Below, piece after piece: positions 8,785 through 17,163 of a DNA stretch of 64,000 nucleotides. The notes beneath the pieces are model-generated. The model did no database searches and was not told where the DNA came from. It worked only from the letters and a program-made list of their open reading frames with translations. The translations under genes were made by a program, and so were the position numbers. Position 1 is the first letter of the stretch. Each line of letters starts with the position of its first letter. The stretch is from Streptomyces mutomycini (lineage in GTDB: Bacteria > Actinomycetota > Actinomycetes > Streptomycetales > Streptomycetaceae), in assembly GCF_001700505.1 (NCBI RefSeq), contig NZ_MAPV01000082.1:29582-93581 (forward strand). The letters are read 5' to 3'.

Positions 8785-9783
8785 TCAGCGGGCCGACGGA
8801 TCCGCCGTCGCGGTGGAGTCCCTGACGACCAGTGAGGTGGCCAGCGTGGTCTGCGCCGTGGAGGGACGGGTGTCCGCCGTCTCCACCGTCTGGATCAGCA
8901 GGTCGACGGCCGTCCGGCCGGCCGGCGCGGTGGGCATGGCGACCGTGGTGAGCCGCGGCCGGTTCAGCCGGCCGGCCACGGTGTCGTCGACACCGACCAC
9001 GCTGAGGTCACGCGGCACCCGCACGTCCCGGTCGTGCAGCCCCTCGATGAGTCCGATGGCGACCAGGTCGTTGTAGGCGATCACCCCGGTTGCTCCCGTC
9101 CTCAGTACGGCTGCCGTCGCTGTGATCCCGCCGTGCTCCGTCGGTGCGTTGGGGCCGACCACGTCGAACCGGATCCCCCGGTCCGCGGCCGCACGCCCGG
9201 CGGCCCGGCGCATCTGGGCGCTGGTCCACGACCCGCGCGGGCCGGCGACGAGAGCCAGATGCCCGTGGCCCAGCTCCGCGAGGTGTTCCACCGCGAGGGC
9301 CGCGCCGTGCGCCACATCCATCAGTACGGCGGAGAGCCCCGGCACCTGACGGTTGACCAGTACGAAGGGCAGATCTCCGCCCAGCCGGGCGATGACGTCG
9401 TTGGCCAGCCTGGGGCTGACCAGGACCACACCGTCGACCTGGCGGGCCAGGGTCCGGATCAGTTCCTCCTCCGTCCGGACGTCCTCGTCGGTGTCCGCGA
9501 CGAAGACCTGGTAGCCGCGGACGCGGGCGTACGACTGGGCGGCCTTGATGAGCGGCGGGTAGAAGGGGTTGGCGATGTCGGAGACGATCAGCCCGAGGTT
9601 CCGGGTGCGGCCCGTGGTGAGCGCCCGTGCCGTCTCGTTGGGCTGGTAGCCAAGCTCCGCCGCTACGGCGAGCACCCGGTCCAGGGTCTCCCGCTTCACG
9701 AGATGGGAGGCCGAGAAGGCCCGCGAGACGGTGGAGACGTGCACCCCCGCTGCCTGCGCGACATCACGGATGGTCATCGCCAC
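8785..9783 (-). CDS. LacI-family transcriptional regulator
   Basis: 332 residues. The LacI helix-turn-helix is at the extreme N-terminus (TIRDVAQAAGVHVSTVSRAF), followed by the hinge (GYQPNETARALTTGRTRNLG) and a sugar-binding sensor domain (NPFYPPLIKAAQSYARVRGY; GVIAYNDLVAIGLIEGL). The GTG at 9783 was chosen because AAGGGG lies 8 bases upstream; an ATG at 9777 is also possible. Two near-identical CAACCGGTTG palindromes upstream (9901-9914, 10123-10140) match the centred CG operators of this family, so autoregulation is likely. It could control the pectate lyase gene next door, but that promoter lacks this palindrome. Confidence 0.9.
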   Translation of the reverse strand: MAMTIRDVAQAAGVHVSTVSRAFSASHLVKRETLDRVLAVAAELGYQPNETARALTTGRTRNLGLIVSDIANPFYPPLIKAAQSYARVRGYQVFVADTDEDVRTEEELIRTLARQVDGVVLVSPRLANDVIARLGGDLPFVLVNRQVPGLSAVLMDVAHGAALAVEHLAELGHGHLALVAGPRGSWTSAQMRRAAGRAAADRGIRFDVVGPNAPTEHGGITATAAVLRTGATGVIAYNDLVAIGLIEGLHDRDVRVPRDLSVVGVDDTVAGRLNRPRLTTVAMPTAPAGRTAVDLLIQTVETADTRPSTAQTTLATSLVVRDSTATADPSAR

Positions 9784-9900
9784 GGTCGTATCCCCTTGCC
9801 CGCCCTGCGGCATCGGCCGCCTGTCCCCGAACGTACCCCTGCCGGACCCCGGTGCATACCGGAGAAGCGGGGCCACGACCGTCCGCCGGGCCTGGTCACC

Positions 9901-9914
9901 TGCAACCGGTTGCA
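9901..9914. promoter_or_regulatory. LacI-type operator palindrome (proximal)
   Basis: TGCAACCGGTTGCA is a perfect 14-bp palindrome 117 bases upstream of the lacI-like start. It shares its whole sequence with the core of the distal palindrome at 10123-10140, about 220 bases away; the pair could allow DNA looping. Confidence 0.65.
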
Positions 9915-9928
9915 CGGACGGTCACGGG

Positions 9929-10024
9929 TCAGGAAGCCGAAGAGGGCCGGGCGGGTGCGGAGCGGGTGGCTCCGGGCGCCGCGGCGGGGGCGGCGCTGAC
10001 GGGTCTTCGTGGGGTGAGCGGCAT
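9929..10024 (-). CDS. Candidate 31-residue small ORF between the two operators
   Basis: ATG at 10024, stop at 9929, with a good GGAAAGGA ribosome-binding site 6 bases upstream. The peptide starts MPLTPRRPVSAAPAAAPGAT and is rich in Ala, Pro and Arg. It is the first frame behind the promoter at 10155-10183. It may be a leader peptide for the lacI-like gene or the stump of a lost regulated gene. No homologue is known to me. Confidence 0.35.
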   Translation of the reverse strand: MPLTPRRPVSAAPAAAPGATRSAPARPSSAS

Positions 10025-10122
10025 CGGCAGTCCTTTCCGCCGGGGAGTCGATGGGGGTGCGAGAGGTGGGGGGACCTCACTCCTCCGGCATGCGGCCCGT
10101 GCTGCCGGGACGCAACCAGTGC

Positions 10123-10183
10123 GATGCAACCGGTTGCATCCCGGGCTGGCACTCAGAGTGATGGCGAGTCCTGAGCATGTCAA
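10123..10183 (-). promoter_or_regulatory. Promoter with an 18-bp LacI-type operator at its start site
   Basis: On the minus strand, -35 TTGACA (10183-10178) and -10 CACTCT (10160-10155) are 17 bases apart. A perfect palindrome GATGCAACCGGTTGCATC (10123-10140) lies about 15 bases downstream of the -10, covering the expected transcription start and early leader, which is a classic repression geometry. Transcription runs into the 31-codon ORF and then toward the lacI-like gene. Confidence 0.65.
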
Positions 10184-10247
10184 TGGTTCCGACGACACCT
10201 GTCCGGTGCGAGGGTGTCGTGCCCGGTCAGCGGTGCGGGTTCGGTGA

Positions 10248-10294
10248 AACGGCGACGGGCGCACAGGGCGCTGCCCCGTCCGCCCGTCGCCGTT
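10248..10294 (-). terminator. Terminator of tex
   Basis: A 14-bp perfect stem (10248-10261 with 10281-10294) around a 19-base loop begins 4 bases after the tex stop. The long loop makes it a moderate terminator. Confidence 0.55.
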
Positions 10295-10298
10295 CGCC

Positions 10299-12725
10299 TC
10301 AGTGCTTGCGTCCGCCCTTGTCGGAGCCGCCCGTCAGGCCCGCCCGCCGAAGCGCGTCAGCCATCGCGCTGTTGGCGGGTGCCGCGGCGGGACGCGCCGC
10401 GCCACCGCCACCGCGCCTGTCATGGCGCTGACCGCCGCCTCCCTGGCGGCCGTCCTGCCCCTGCGCCTGCCGCTGCCGGGGCGGCCGTTCGCCACCCTGC
10501 GGTGCGTTCCGCTCGCGCTTCGGGCCCTGTCCGCCTCCCTGACCCGCCGCGGCCTCGTCGTCGAGCCGCAGGGTCAGCGAGACGCGCTTGCGCGGGAGGT
10601 CGACGTCCATGACCTTCACCTTCACGATGTCACCCGGCTTCACGACGTCCCGCGGGTCCTTGACGAAGGTCCGGGACATCGCCGACACATGGACGAGACC
10701 GTCCTGGTGGACGCCGATGTCCACGAACGCGCCGAACGCCGCCACGTTCGTGACGACACCCTCCAGCACCATCCCCGGGGCCAGGTCGCCGAGCTTCTCG
10801 ACACCCTCCTTGAACGTGGCCGTCCGGAATGCGGGTCGCGGGTCGCGGCCCGGCTTCTCCAGTTCCCTGAGGATGTCGGTGACCGTCGGCAGACCGAACT
10901 TCTGGTCCACGAAGTCGTCCGGCCTGAGCGAGCGCAGAGTCTCCGAGTTCCCGATCAGCGAGGCGACGTCACCGCCCGTCCGCTTCACCATGGTCCGCAC
11001 CACGGGGTACGCCTCCGGGTGCACGCTCGACGCGTCCAGGGGGTCGTCGCCGCCGCGGATCCGGAGGAAGCCCGCGCACTGCTCGTACGCCTTGGGGCCC
11101 AGCCTCGCCACGTCCTTCAGCGCCCGGCGGGAGCGGAACGGCCCGTTCGTGTCCCGGTGGGCCACGATGTTCTCGGCCAGCCCGGACCCGATGCCCGACA
11201 CCCGTGAGAGCAGTGGTGCCGAAGCGGTGTTGACGTCGACGCCGACCCCGTTCACACAGTCCTCGACCACCGCGTCCAGGGAGCGCGACAGCTTCACCTC
11301 GGACAGGTCGTGCTGGTACTGCCCCACCCCGATCGACTTCGGGTCGATCTTCACCAGCTCGGCCAGCGGGTCCTGCAGCCGGCGCGCGATCGAGACGGCG
11401 CCGCGCAACGACACGTCCATGTCCGGGAGTTCCTGCGAGGCGAAGGCCGACGCCGAGTACACGGAGGCGCCCGCCTCCGAGACCATCACCTTGGTGAGCT
11501 TCAACTCCGGGTGCTTGTCACACAGTTCACCGGCGAGCTTGTCGGTCTCACGGGAAGCCGTGCCGTTGCCGATCGCGATCAGGTCGACGTGGTGCTCCTT
11601 GGCGAGACGCTCCAGGGTGGCCAGCGACTGGTCCCACTTGTTCGCCGGCACATGCGGGTGGATGACGTCCGTCGCGACGACCTTCCCGGTCGCGTCCACG
11701 ACGGCGACCTTCACACCCGTACGGAAACCCGGGTCGAGCCCCAGCGTCGCCCGGGTCCCGGCCGGGGCGGCGAGCAGCAGGTCCCGCAGGTTCGACGCGA
11801 AGACGCGTACGGCCTCGTCCTCCGCCGCGGTGCGCAGCCGGAGCCGCAGGTCGATACCGAGGTGCACGAGGATGCGGGTACGCCAGGCCCAGCGGACCGT
11901 GTCACCCAGCCACTTGTCCCCGGGCCGGCCGCGGTCGGCGACGCCGAACCGCCGGGCGACCATGCTCTCGTACGACGAGGGGCCCGGCTGCTCCGACGGT
12001 TCCTCCGGCTCCAGGACCAGGTCGAGCACGTCCTCCTTCTCGCCCCGGAGCATCGCCAGGACCCGGTGCGAGGGCAGTGCGGTGAAGGGCTCGGCGAAGT
12101 CGAAGTAGTCGGCGAACTTCGCACCCGCCTCCTCCTTGCCGTCCCGCACCTTCGCGACGACCCGGCCGTGCGACCACATGCGCTCGCGCAGTTCGCCGGT
12201 CAGGTCGGCGTCCTCGGAGAAGCGCTCGGTCAGGACCGCCCGGGCGCCTTCCAGCGCCGCCGCCGGGTCCGCCACACCCTTCTCGGCGTCGACGAACGCC
12301 TCAGCGGCGACGAGAGGGTCCGTGGAGGGGTCGCCGAGCAGCGCGTCGGCGAGGGGTCCCAGGCCCGCCTCGCGCGCGATCTGCGCCTTCGTCCGGCGCT
12401 TCGGCTTGAACGGCAGGTAGATGTCCTCCAGCCGCGCCTTGGTGTCGGCCGCCCGGATCCGCGCTTCCAGGGCCGCGTCGAGCTTGCCCTGTTCACGCAC
12501 GGAATCGAGGACCGCCGTGCGGCGGTCCTCGAGTTCCCGCAGGTAGCGAAGCCTCTCCTCGAGCGTGCGCAGCTGCGCGTCGTCGAGCATCTCGGTCGCT
12601 TCCTTGCGGTAGCGCGCGATGAACGGCACGGTCGACCCGCCGTCGAGCAAGTCGACGGCCGCCTTCACCTGACGCTCACGTACGCCGAGCTCCTCGGCGA
12701 TCCTGCCTTCGATGGACGTCGTCAC
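10299..12725 (-). CDS. tex: Tex-family RNA-binding transcription accessory protein
   Basis: 808 residues with the Tex architecture: N-terminal helical region (VRERQVKAAVDLLDGGSTVP, FIARYRKEATEMLDDAQLR), a YqgF/RuvC-like domain (LGLDPGFRTGVKVAVVDATG), a helix-hairpin-helix (VNTASAPLLSRVSGIGSGLA) and an S1 domain (GMVLEGVVTNVAAFGAFVDI, then GVHQDGLVHVS). The last 80 or so residues are a disordered Gly/Arg/Gln-rich tail that is longer than in Gram-negative Tex and probably adds RNA binding. The GTG at 12725 begins VTTSIEGRIAEELGV, the usual Tex start; the longer frame is not conserved in style. Tex binds nucleic acid and affects transcription and stress tolerance. Single-gene unit with its own terminator. 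Confidence 0.95.
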   Translation of the reverse strand: MTTSIEGRIAEELGVRERQVKAAVDLLDGGSTVPFIARYRKEATEMLDDAQLRTLEERLRYLRELEDRRTAVLDSVREQGKLDAALEARIRAADTKARLEDIYLPFKPKRRTKAQIAREAGLGPLADALLGDPSTDPLVAAEAFVDAEKGVADPAAALEGARAVLTERFSEDADLTGELRERMWSHGRVVAKVRDGKEEAGAKFADYFDFAEPFTALPSHRVLAMLRGEKEDVLDLVLEPEEPSEQPGPSSYESMVARRFGVADRGRPGDKWLGDTVRWAWRTRILVHLGIDLRLRLRTAAEDEAVRVFASNLRDLLLAAPAGTRATLGLDPGFRTGVKVAVVDATGKVVATDVIHPHVPANKWDQSLATLERLAKEHHVDLIAIGNGTASRETDKLAGELCDKHPELKLTKVMVSEAGASVYSASAFASQELPDMDVSLRGAVSIARRLQDPLAELVKIDPKSIGVGQYQHDLSEVKLSRSLDAVVEDCVNGVGVDVNTASAPLLSRVSGIGSGLAENIVAHRDTNGPFRSRRALKDVARLGPKAYEQCAGFLRIRGGDDPLDASSVHPEAYPVVRTMVKRTGGDVASLIGNSETLRSLRPDDFVDQKFGLPTVTDILRELEKPGRDPRPAFRTATFKEGVEKLGDLAPGMVLEGVVTNVAAFGAFVDIGVHQDGLVHVSAMSRTFVKDPRDVVKPGDIVKVKVMDVDLPRKRVSLTLRLDDEAAAGQGGGQGPKRERNAPQGGERPPRQRQAQGQDGRQGGGGQRHDRRGGGGAARPAAAPANSAMADALRRAGLTGGSDKGGRKH

Positions 12726-12895
12726 GGTTTTCCCGACTCGCCTTCTCGTACTGGCTGTGCTGGCTGTACCACCGGGGTGATCCACACCCGGTGGTCCCCT
12801 TCGCCTGCATTGTGCCGGGTGGCCGGGGGCCGTGTCGCGTGACCTGGTCGGTCACATGGCGATCACGGCCCCCGGCGTCGTGCCGGACGGTCCGG

Positions 12896-13021
12896 TCACG
12901 CGCGCCTTCCGCTGCGCGACGCGCCGCCGAAAAGGCCTGCCAGGAGCCGGAAGGGCAGAGTCACCACGGTGGCAATGGCCGAGCCGACGGTACTCAGGGC
13001 GTTGGCGATCGCACGGAACAC
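12896..13021 (-). CDS. LPFR-motif small protein (41 residues)
   Basis: A GTG at 13021 follows a strong GAAGGAGGCACACC ribosome-binding site. The product begins MFRAIANALSTVGSAIATVV and contains the defining LPFR tetrapeptide followed by a glycine-rich tail ending in basic residues. It is amphipathic with one hydrophobic helix, so it is probably membrane-associated. Families of such micro-proteins are annotated in streptomycetes as 'LPFR motif small protein' with no known role. It lies upstream of tex on the same strand with a 170-base gap. Confidence 0.8.
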   Translation of the reverse strand: MFRAIANALSTVGSAIATVVTLPFRLLAGLFGGASRSGRRA

Positions 13022-13088
13022 GGTGTGCCTCCTTCGTAGGGTGTGTCTACCGCCTGGCCCGTTGCGCCCGCCGTAAACGTGCGGTGGC

Positions 13089-13952
13089 TCAGCCCTTGCC
13101 GACCAGGTCGTCGGGGAACGCGCCGGCGGAGGCCGCCCTGAAGAGGAACCCGCGGCCCAGTTCCGTGAGCCGCTCCACGCCCCCGGCGCCGAGGTGCTCG
13201 TACGGTGCCGAGTCCATCCGGTCCGTCGCCTCCTCCAGTTCCGCCCTGAGCGCGGTGCCCGCGTCGGTCAGCTCGCCCTCCGCGTCCAGCACGCCCCGGC
13301 CACGCAGCCGCTCCACCGCCGCGTCCCAGTCCGCGCGCCGCCAGCCGCGGGTGGCGACGATCCAGCGCGGCGCCATGCCCTTGCCTGTGGCGGTGTGGCT
13401 GACCAGGGCCTCGAGCGGGTCGAGGCCGGCCGCGAGCAGAGCGGCCAGGTGTCCGTCGCCGCGGTGCTCGCGCAGCAGCGTCGCCGCGTGCCAGAACGCC
13501 ATGTGCGGCTGGTCCGGCACGTCCAGGTCCGCGTGCGCGGAGTACAGCGGACGGGCGTGACGCGTGCAGGCCTCGGAGGCCCGCAGGGCCAGCCCGGCAG
13601 CCTCCGCCATCTCAGGGGAGGCGAGGGCCTCCTCGCCGAGCACCCGGCGCAGCGTCGAGTCGGCGGCCCGCAGACGGGCGTCGAGCGCCGCCCGGGGGGT
13701 GATGTCGGACCAGACGGCGGGCAGATGGCGGGCCACCAGCTCGTGCTTGAAGTTGTAGAAGGCCGCGGTGACCGTGCCCGCGCCGACCGCGCCCAGAGCC
13801 GCGCCCCGCGCGGCGAAGTAGACCCGGCTCTCGTTGTCGATGCCCAGCTCCCCGAACTCCTTGCCGAGGTCGGGGGAGAAGTAGACGCAGGAGTGCAGCG
13901 GGTTGAGCGCGTTGTGGCAGCGGCGTCCGGCACGCGGGGGAAGAGTACTCAT
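13089..13952 (-). CDS. SCO6745-family protein with helix-turn-helix-like C-terminus
   Basis: 287 residues starting MSTLPPRAGRRCHNALNPLH; the CHNALNPLHSCVYFSPDLGK segment is characteristic of the SCO6745 family of actinobacteria. The first half is helical and contains several conserved aromatic and histidine residues (YFSPD, AAFYNFK, PHMAFWHAATLLREH). The C-terminal half looks like a MarR-style winged helix (WDAAVERLRGRGVLDAEGEL). The function is not established; the family is annotated as a possible regulator. No signal peptide. The ATG at 13952 has no strong Shine-Dalgarno. Confidence 0.75.
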   Translation of the reverse strand: MSTLPPRAGRRCHNALNPLHSCVYFSPDLGKEFGELGIDNESRVYFAARGAALGAVGAGTVTAAFYNFKHELVARHLPAVWSDITPRAALDARLRAADSTLRRVLGEEALASPEMAEAAGLALRASEACTRHARPLYSAHADLDVPDQPHMAFWHAATLLREHRGDGHLAALLAAGLDPLEALVSHTATGKGMAPRWIVATRGWRRADWDAAVERLRGRGVLDAEGELTDAGTALRAELEEATDRMDSAPYEHLGAGGVERLTELGRGFLFRAASAGAFPDDLVGKG

Positions 13953-13972
13953 GCCCGCACGTTACCGACTGG

Positions 13973-14338
13973 TTGGTACGTGAGGTAGTCCAGGGGCGGC
14001 ACCGCCGGCCCGCGGGGCTCGGGGCCGCAGGGCTGCTCACCGGGCGTCGAGCCACCTCGCACCGGCTCGCACTCGACCTCCTGAGCACCTTCGGGGCCGA
14101 GCCGACGGGGGAGCGAGCGGTCATCGACGGCAAGTACGTCACCGCCGCCGGTGTCTCCTCCGGCATCGACATGGGCCTCACTCCGCTGGGCAGGATCGCG
14201 GGCGACGAGCACGCCCGCACCGTACGGCTGGTGACCGAGTACGATCCCCAGCCGCCCTACGGCAACGGATCACCGGAGAAGGCCCCGGCAGCCATGGTCG
14301 AGCAATGGCGGGCGAAGAGCCGGTTCATCCTGACGTAG
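13973..14338 (+). pseudogene. 5'-truncated DJ-1/PfpI-family gene
   Basis: From about 14010 the frame encodes LGAAGLLTGRRATSHRLALD and then GKYVTAAGVSSGIDMGL and EYDPQPPYGNGSPEKAP, matching the C-terminal half of DJ-1/PfpI (ThiJ) glutamine-amidotransferase-like proteins. The N-terminal half, including the nucleophile-elbow cysteine, is absent. The first dozen codons (from 13973) do not resemble the family and no ribosome-binding site precedes them. It is probably a relic left by a deletion between this gene and the SCO6745-family gene. The stop overlaps the 3' end of the crotonase gene on the other strand. Confidence 0.7.
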
Positions 14339-15125
14339 TCGTGGCCCCCGCGCTCCCCGTCGTCCAGGTGAAGCGAGGAGTGCGGCGCTCCAGGAAAGCG
14401 GCGACCCCCTCCGCGGTGTCGCCGCTGCCGCGCGCCTGCCGCGACCAGTGCGCGTCCCGGTCCAGGCGTCCGTCGGCGAACTCCTTCGCCGCGGCCTGCG
14501 TCAGCTGCGAACGTGACGCCAGGACCCGCGCGAACGAGAGCACACGGTCCTCCAGCCCGCCCGCCGGCAGCACCTCGTCGACGAGCCCCGTGCGCAGAGC
14601 CCGCTCCGTGCCGATCAGCTCACCGGAGAACAGCAGGTACTTCGCGGCGGAAGGTCCCACCAGCGCGACCAGGCGCCGTGTGGACGAGGACGGGTAGACG
14701 ATCCCGAGCTTGGCCGGGGTGACACCGAAGGACGCGCCCTCCTCGGCGAACCGCAGGTCGCAGGCGGCCGCGAGCTGGCTGCCCCCGCCCACGCAGTAGC
14801 CGCGTACGGCGGCCAGCGTCGGCCGGGGGAACGCGGCCAGCGCCTCCTCCGCCTGGACGGCGAGCGTCTGCGGCCGCACGGCCGGGTCCCGGAGGGAGGC
14901 GATGTCCGCACCGGCGCAGAAGGTGTCACCGGCGCCGGTGAGCACGAGGACGCGTACGCCGGGGTCCGCGGCCAGTCCCTCCAGCAGCACCGGAAGCGCC
15001 TGCCACATGTCCGAGGACATGGCGTTGCGCTTGGCGGGGTTGCTGATGACGACCGTGGCGACGCCGTCCACGACCGTGTGCTCCAGCCCCGGCTCCGTCC
15101 GTGCCGGCTGCTCCGTGGGGTCCAT
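14325..15125 (-). CDS. Enoyl-CoA hydratase/isomerase (crotonase) family protein
   Basis: 266 residues with the crotonase fold. Oxyanion-hole segments are FCAGADIASL (near residue 68) and VRGYCVGGGSQLAAACDLRF (near 105). Residues corresponding to the catalytic acids fall in the FGVTPAKLGIVYPSS segment, which has no clear glutamate pair, so the exact reaction (hydratase, isomerase or another) is open. The ATG at 15125 has no ribosome-binding site but a TAGCAT box 7 bases upstream, suggesting a leaderless transcript. Confidence 0.85.
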   Translation of the reverse strand: MDPTEQPARTEPGLEHTVVDGVATVVISNPAKRNAMSSDMWQALPVLLEGLAADPGVRVLVLTGAGDTFCAGADIASLRDPAVRPQTLAVQAEEALAAFPRPTLAAVRGYCVGGGSQLAAACDLRFAEEGASFGVTPAKLGIVYPSSSTRRLVALVGPSAAKYLLFSGELIGTERALRTGLVDEVLPAGGLEDRVLSFARVLASRSQLTQAAAKEFADGRLDRDAHWSRQARGSGDTAEGVAAFLERRTPRFTWTTGSAGATTTSG

Positions 15126-15138
15126 GCGCCGGATGCTA
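15126..15138 (-). promoter_or_regulatory. -10 box consistent with a leaderless mRNA
   Basis: TAGCAT (15138-15133) followed by exactly 7 bases and the ATG of the crotonase gene. In actinobacteria this spacing places transcription start at the A of the ATG. No good -35 at the standard distance was seen. Confidence 0.45.
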
Positions 15139-15205
15139 TCCGTACGGCCCGAACCTATGATCAAGAAGGGGTCCCGAAGCGAGCACGCACCGCGAGGAGT
15201 CGTCG

Positions 15206-15793
15206 ATGGCCGGACCCACGACCGAGGGCAGGAAGCTCGACCGGAGCTTCAAAGGGCTCACCCTGCTAGGCGTCCTGCTGGTCGTCGCCGGGCTCGTCGG
15301 CCTCGTCTACACCGGCGTCGCCACACTCACCTCGATGATCCTCTTCGGCTGGCTGCTGCTCATCGGCGGTCTCGTCGGCCTCCTGCACGCCGTCCAGGCG
15401 CGCGGCACCGCGTTCTTCTGGCTCGGAGTGGTGGTCGCCGCGCTGAACATCGCCGCCGGTGTCGTCGTCATCAGGAATCCGGTGGAGACGGCCGAGGCAC
15501 TGACGATGTTCGCCGCGCTGCTCTTCCTCACCGGGGGAGTGTTCCGGCTGGTCGGCAGCGTGGTCGTGCGGGGCCCGCAGTTCGGCTGGACCCTGCTGCA
15601 GGGGGCCTTCGGGCTCGTGCTGGGCGTGCTGGTGCTCGTCGACTGGCCGCACAGCAGCCTCTACGTACTCGGCTGCTTCTTCTCACTCGCCCTGTTGTTC
15701 GACGGACTCGGACTGATCGCATTCGGTGTGGGCGGACGACAGGTCGTCAGTCTGGTGACGGACCAGATGACGCCCGAAAAAGGCGAGAAGTAG
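15206..15793 (+). CDS. HdeD-like (DUF308) integral membrane protein
   Basis: 195 residues with six predicted membrane helices, for example LGVLLVVAGLVGLVYTGVAT, MILFGWLLLIGGLVGLLHAV and VLGCFFSLALLFDGLGLIAF. Three repeats of a two-helix unit are typical for DUF308/HdeD. HdeD in E. coli is tied to acid resistance; in actinobacteria the role is unknown. The ATG at 15206 is preceded by GAGGAG. It diverges from the crotonase gene, and the 80-base gap must hold both promoters. Confidence 0.85.
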   Translation: MAGPTTEGRKLDRSFKGLTLLGVLLVVAGLVGLVYTGVATLTSMILFGWLLLIGGLVGLLHAVQARGTAFFWLGVVVAALNIAAGVVVIRNPVETAEALTMFAALLFLTGGVFRLVGSVVVRGPQFGWTLLQGAFGLVLGVLVLVDWPHSSLYVLGCFFSLALLFDGLGLIAFGVGGRQVVSLVTDQMTPEKGEK

Positions 15794-15902
15794 TCCAATC
15801 ACCTGACGCCGCCACACTCTCCCGGTCAAATCGGTTCAAGAAGAGACCACTTCCGGTCAGAGCTGCGGTCCGGACCACACTCTTCCCGACACTCATTACT
15901 CG

Positions 15903-16397
15903 ATGGTCAGTGACATGCGAGTCGAGAGCGGGTGGCGGTCCATGGAGAGCCGTGGGAGTGTTCCGGCCCATCCCGTTGCGTACGAGGGCGTGTGGCGCTT
16001 CACCGCCCCCGCCGTCGACGTCTCGGTCCCGCAGTCACGGCGCGCGGTCCGGGACCTGCTCGAGCGTCAGGGCGTACCCGTCGAGGACGACATCCTCCAG
16101 GGGCTGCTGCTGATCGTCTCGGAACTGGTCACCAACGCGGTCCGGCACGCGGCGCTGCTCTCGCCGGAGCTGGCCGTCGAGGTGGCCATCGGGGCGGAGT
16201 GGATCAGGGTCTCGGTCGAGGACAACCACCCCTACCGCCCGACGGCACTCGTCACCGACTACGCGCAGACCGGCGGGCGAGGGCTGCTCCTGGTGCGCGA
16301 GATCACCGCCGAGGCCGGCGGTACCTGCGACGTGGAGCACACCGCGGGAGGCGGGAAGATCATCTGGGCGGCGCTGCCCCTGAAGACGCAGCTCTGA
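15903..16397 (+). CDS. RsbW/SpoIIAB-like serine kinase (HATPase_c_2)
   Basis: 164 residues of the anti-sigma-factor kinase type common in streptomycetes. The N box is SELVTNAVRHAAL and the G2 box TGGRGLLLVREI. The G1 region reads VEDNHPYRP instead of the usual D-x-G, as in many single-domain actinobacterial members. Such proteins bind ATP and phosphorylate anti-sigma antagonists or serve as signalling adaptors. Starts at 15903, 15915 and 15942 are all possible; none has a good ribosome-binding site. Stands alone, convergent with idi. Confidence 0.8.
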   Translation: MVSDMRVESGWRSMESRGSVPAHPVAYEGVWRFTAPAVDVSVPQSRRAVRDLLERQGVPVEDDILQGLLLIVSELVTNAVRHAALLSPELAVEVAIGAEWIRVSVEDNHPYRPTALVTDYAQTGGRGLLLVREITAEAGGTCDVEHTAGGGKIIWAALPLKTQL

Positions 16398-16421
16398 CCG
16401 CCCCCTGCGCGGTGTGCGGCT

Positions 16422-17015
16422 TCACCAGCCCGCGGACGGCCCCGTCAGCTCCCTGACCGCGGGCCGCGCGGCATCCAGCACGGTCATGAACCACGCCGAG
16501 AACGGCGCGGCGGCATGCCGCTCCGCGAGTTCACCAGCGGTGACGAAGGCCGTCTCGCCGACCTCCTCCTCGTCCGGCCGCAGGCGCTCCTGCACCATTC
16601 CGACGAACAGGTGGTTGAATTCCTGCTCCACCAGGCCCGACATCGGATCGGGGTGGTTGTAGCGGACCGTGCCCGCCGCGGCGAGGAGCGAGGGCGAAAC
16701 GCCCAGCTCCTCGTACGTGCGCCGGGCGGCAGCCGCGAACGGCGCCTCACCCGGGTACGGGTGGCCGCAGCAGGTGTTCGACCACACGCCGGGGGAGTGG
16801 TACTTGCCGAGCGCACGGCGCTGCAGCAGCAGCCGCCCCTGCTCGTCGAAGAGGAAGACGGAGAAGGCCCGGTGCAACTGACCGGGGGCCTGATGAGCGG
16901 CGAGCTTCTCCGCGGTGCCGATGGTGGTGCCGCTCTCATCGACCAGTTCGAGCATGATCGCGTCTGCTGTGCCGTTCGACGAGCTGTTCGCCGCGGTGGC
17001 TGGTGTGGTCGGCAT
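16422..17015 (-). CDS. idi: Isopentenyl-diphosphate delta-isomerase, type 1
   Basis: 197 residues with a Nudix-like fold. The catalytic cysteine lies in WSNTCCGHPYPGE (near residue 78) and the metal-binding glutamates in ARRTYEELG and VEQEFNHLF. The enzyme interconverts isopentenyl and dimethylallyl diphosphate and thus balances precursors for the hopanoid genes about 12 kb downstream. ATG at 17015 with AAGGA 5 bases upstream. A strong hairpin separates it from the upstream methyltransferase gene, so it has its own promoter. Confidence 0.95.
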   Translation of the reverse strand: MPTTPATAANSSSNGTADAIMLELVDESGTTIGTAEKLAAHQAPGQLHRAFSVFLFDEQGRLLLQRRALGKYHSPGVWSNTCCGHPYPGEAPFAAAARRTYEELGVSPSLLAAAGTVRYNHPDPMSGLVEQEFNHLFVGMVQERLRPDEEEVGETAFVTAGELAERHAAAPFSAWFMTVLDAARPAVRELTGPSAGW

Positions 17016-17116
17016 ACCCATCCTTCGCTTTGGTTCCCGGCCTCGTGCGCCGGACCCCTCGAGTGCGGTCAAGTCTGCCGTACAAAAGCCGCTTGTCCGC
17101 ACTTCGGCCGCTGGCA

Positions 17117-17158
17117 TGTCCGTCCCGCCGCACCCCGGAGGGCGCGGCGGGACGGACA
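17117..17158. terminator. 15-bp hairpin after the methyltransferase-GNAT gene
   Basis: Arms 17117-17131 and 17144-17158 pair perfectly (TGTCCGTCCCGCCGC with its complement) around a 12-base loop that can pair further. It begins 6 bases after the stop of the upstream gene on the minus strand. Confidence 0.75.
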
Positions 17159-17163
17159 CGGCG

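Noticed and set aside
9034..9999. 321-codon plus-strand frame over the second lacI-like gene
   Set aside because: Antisense to a clear LacI protein; no ribosome-binding site or homology.
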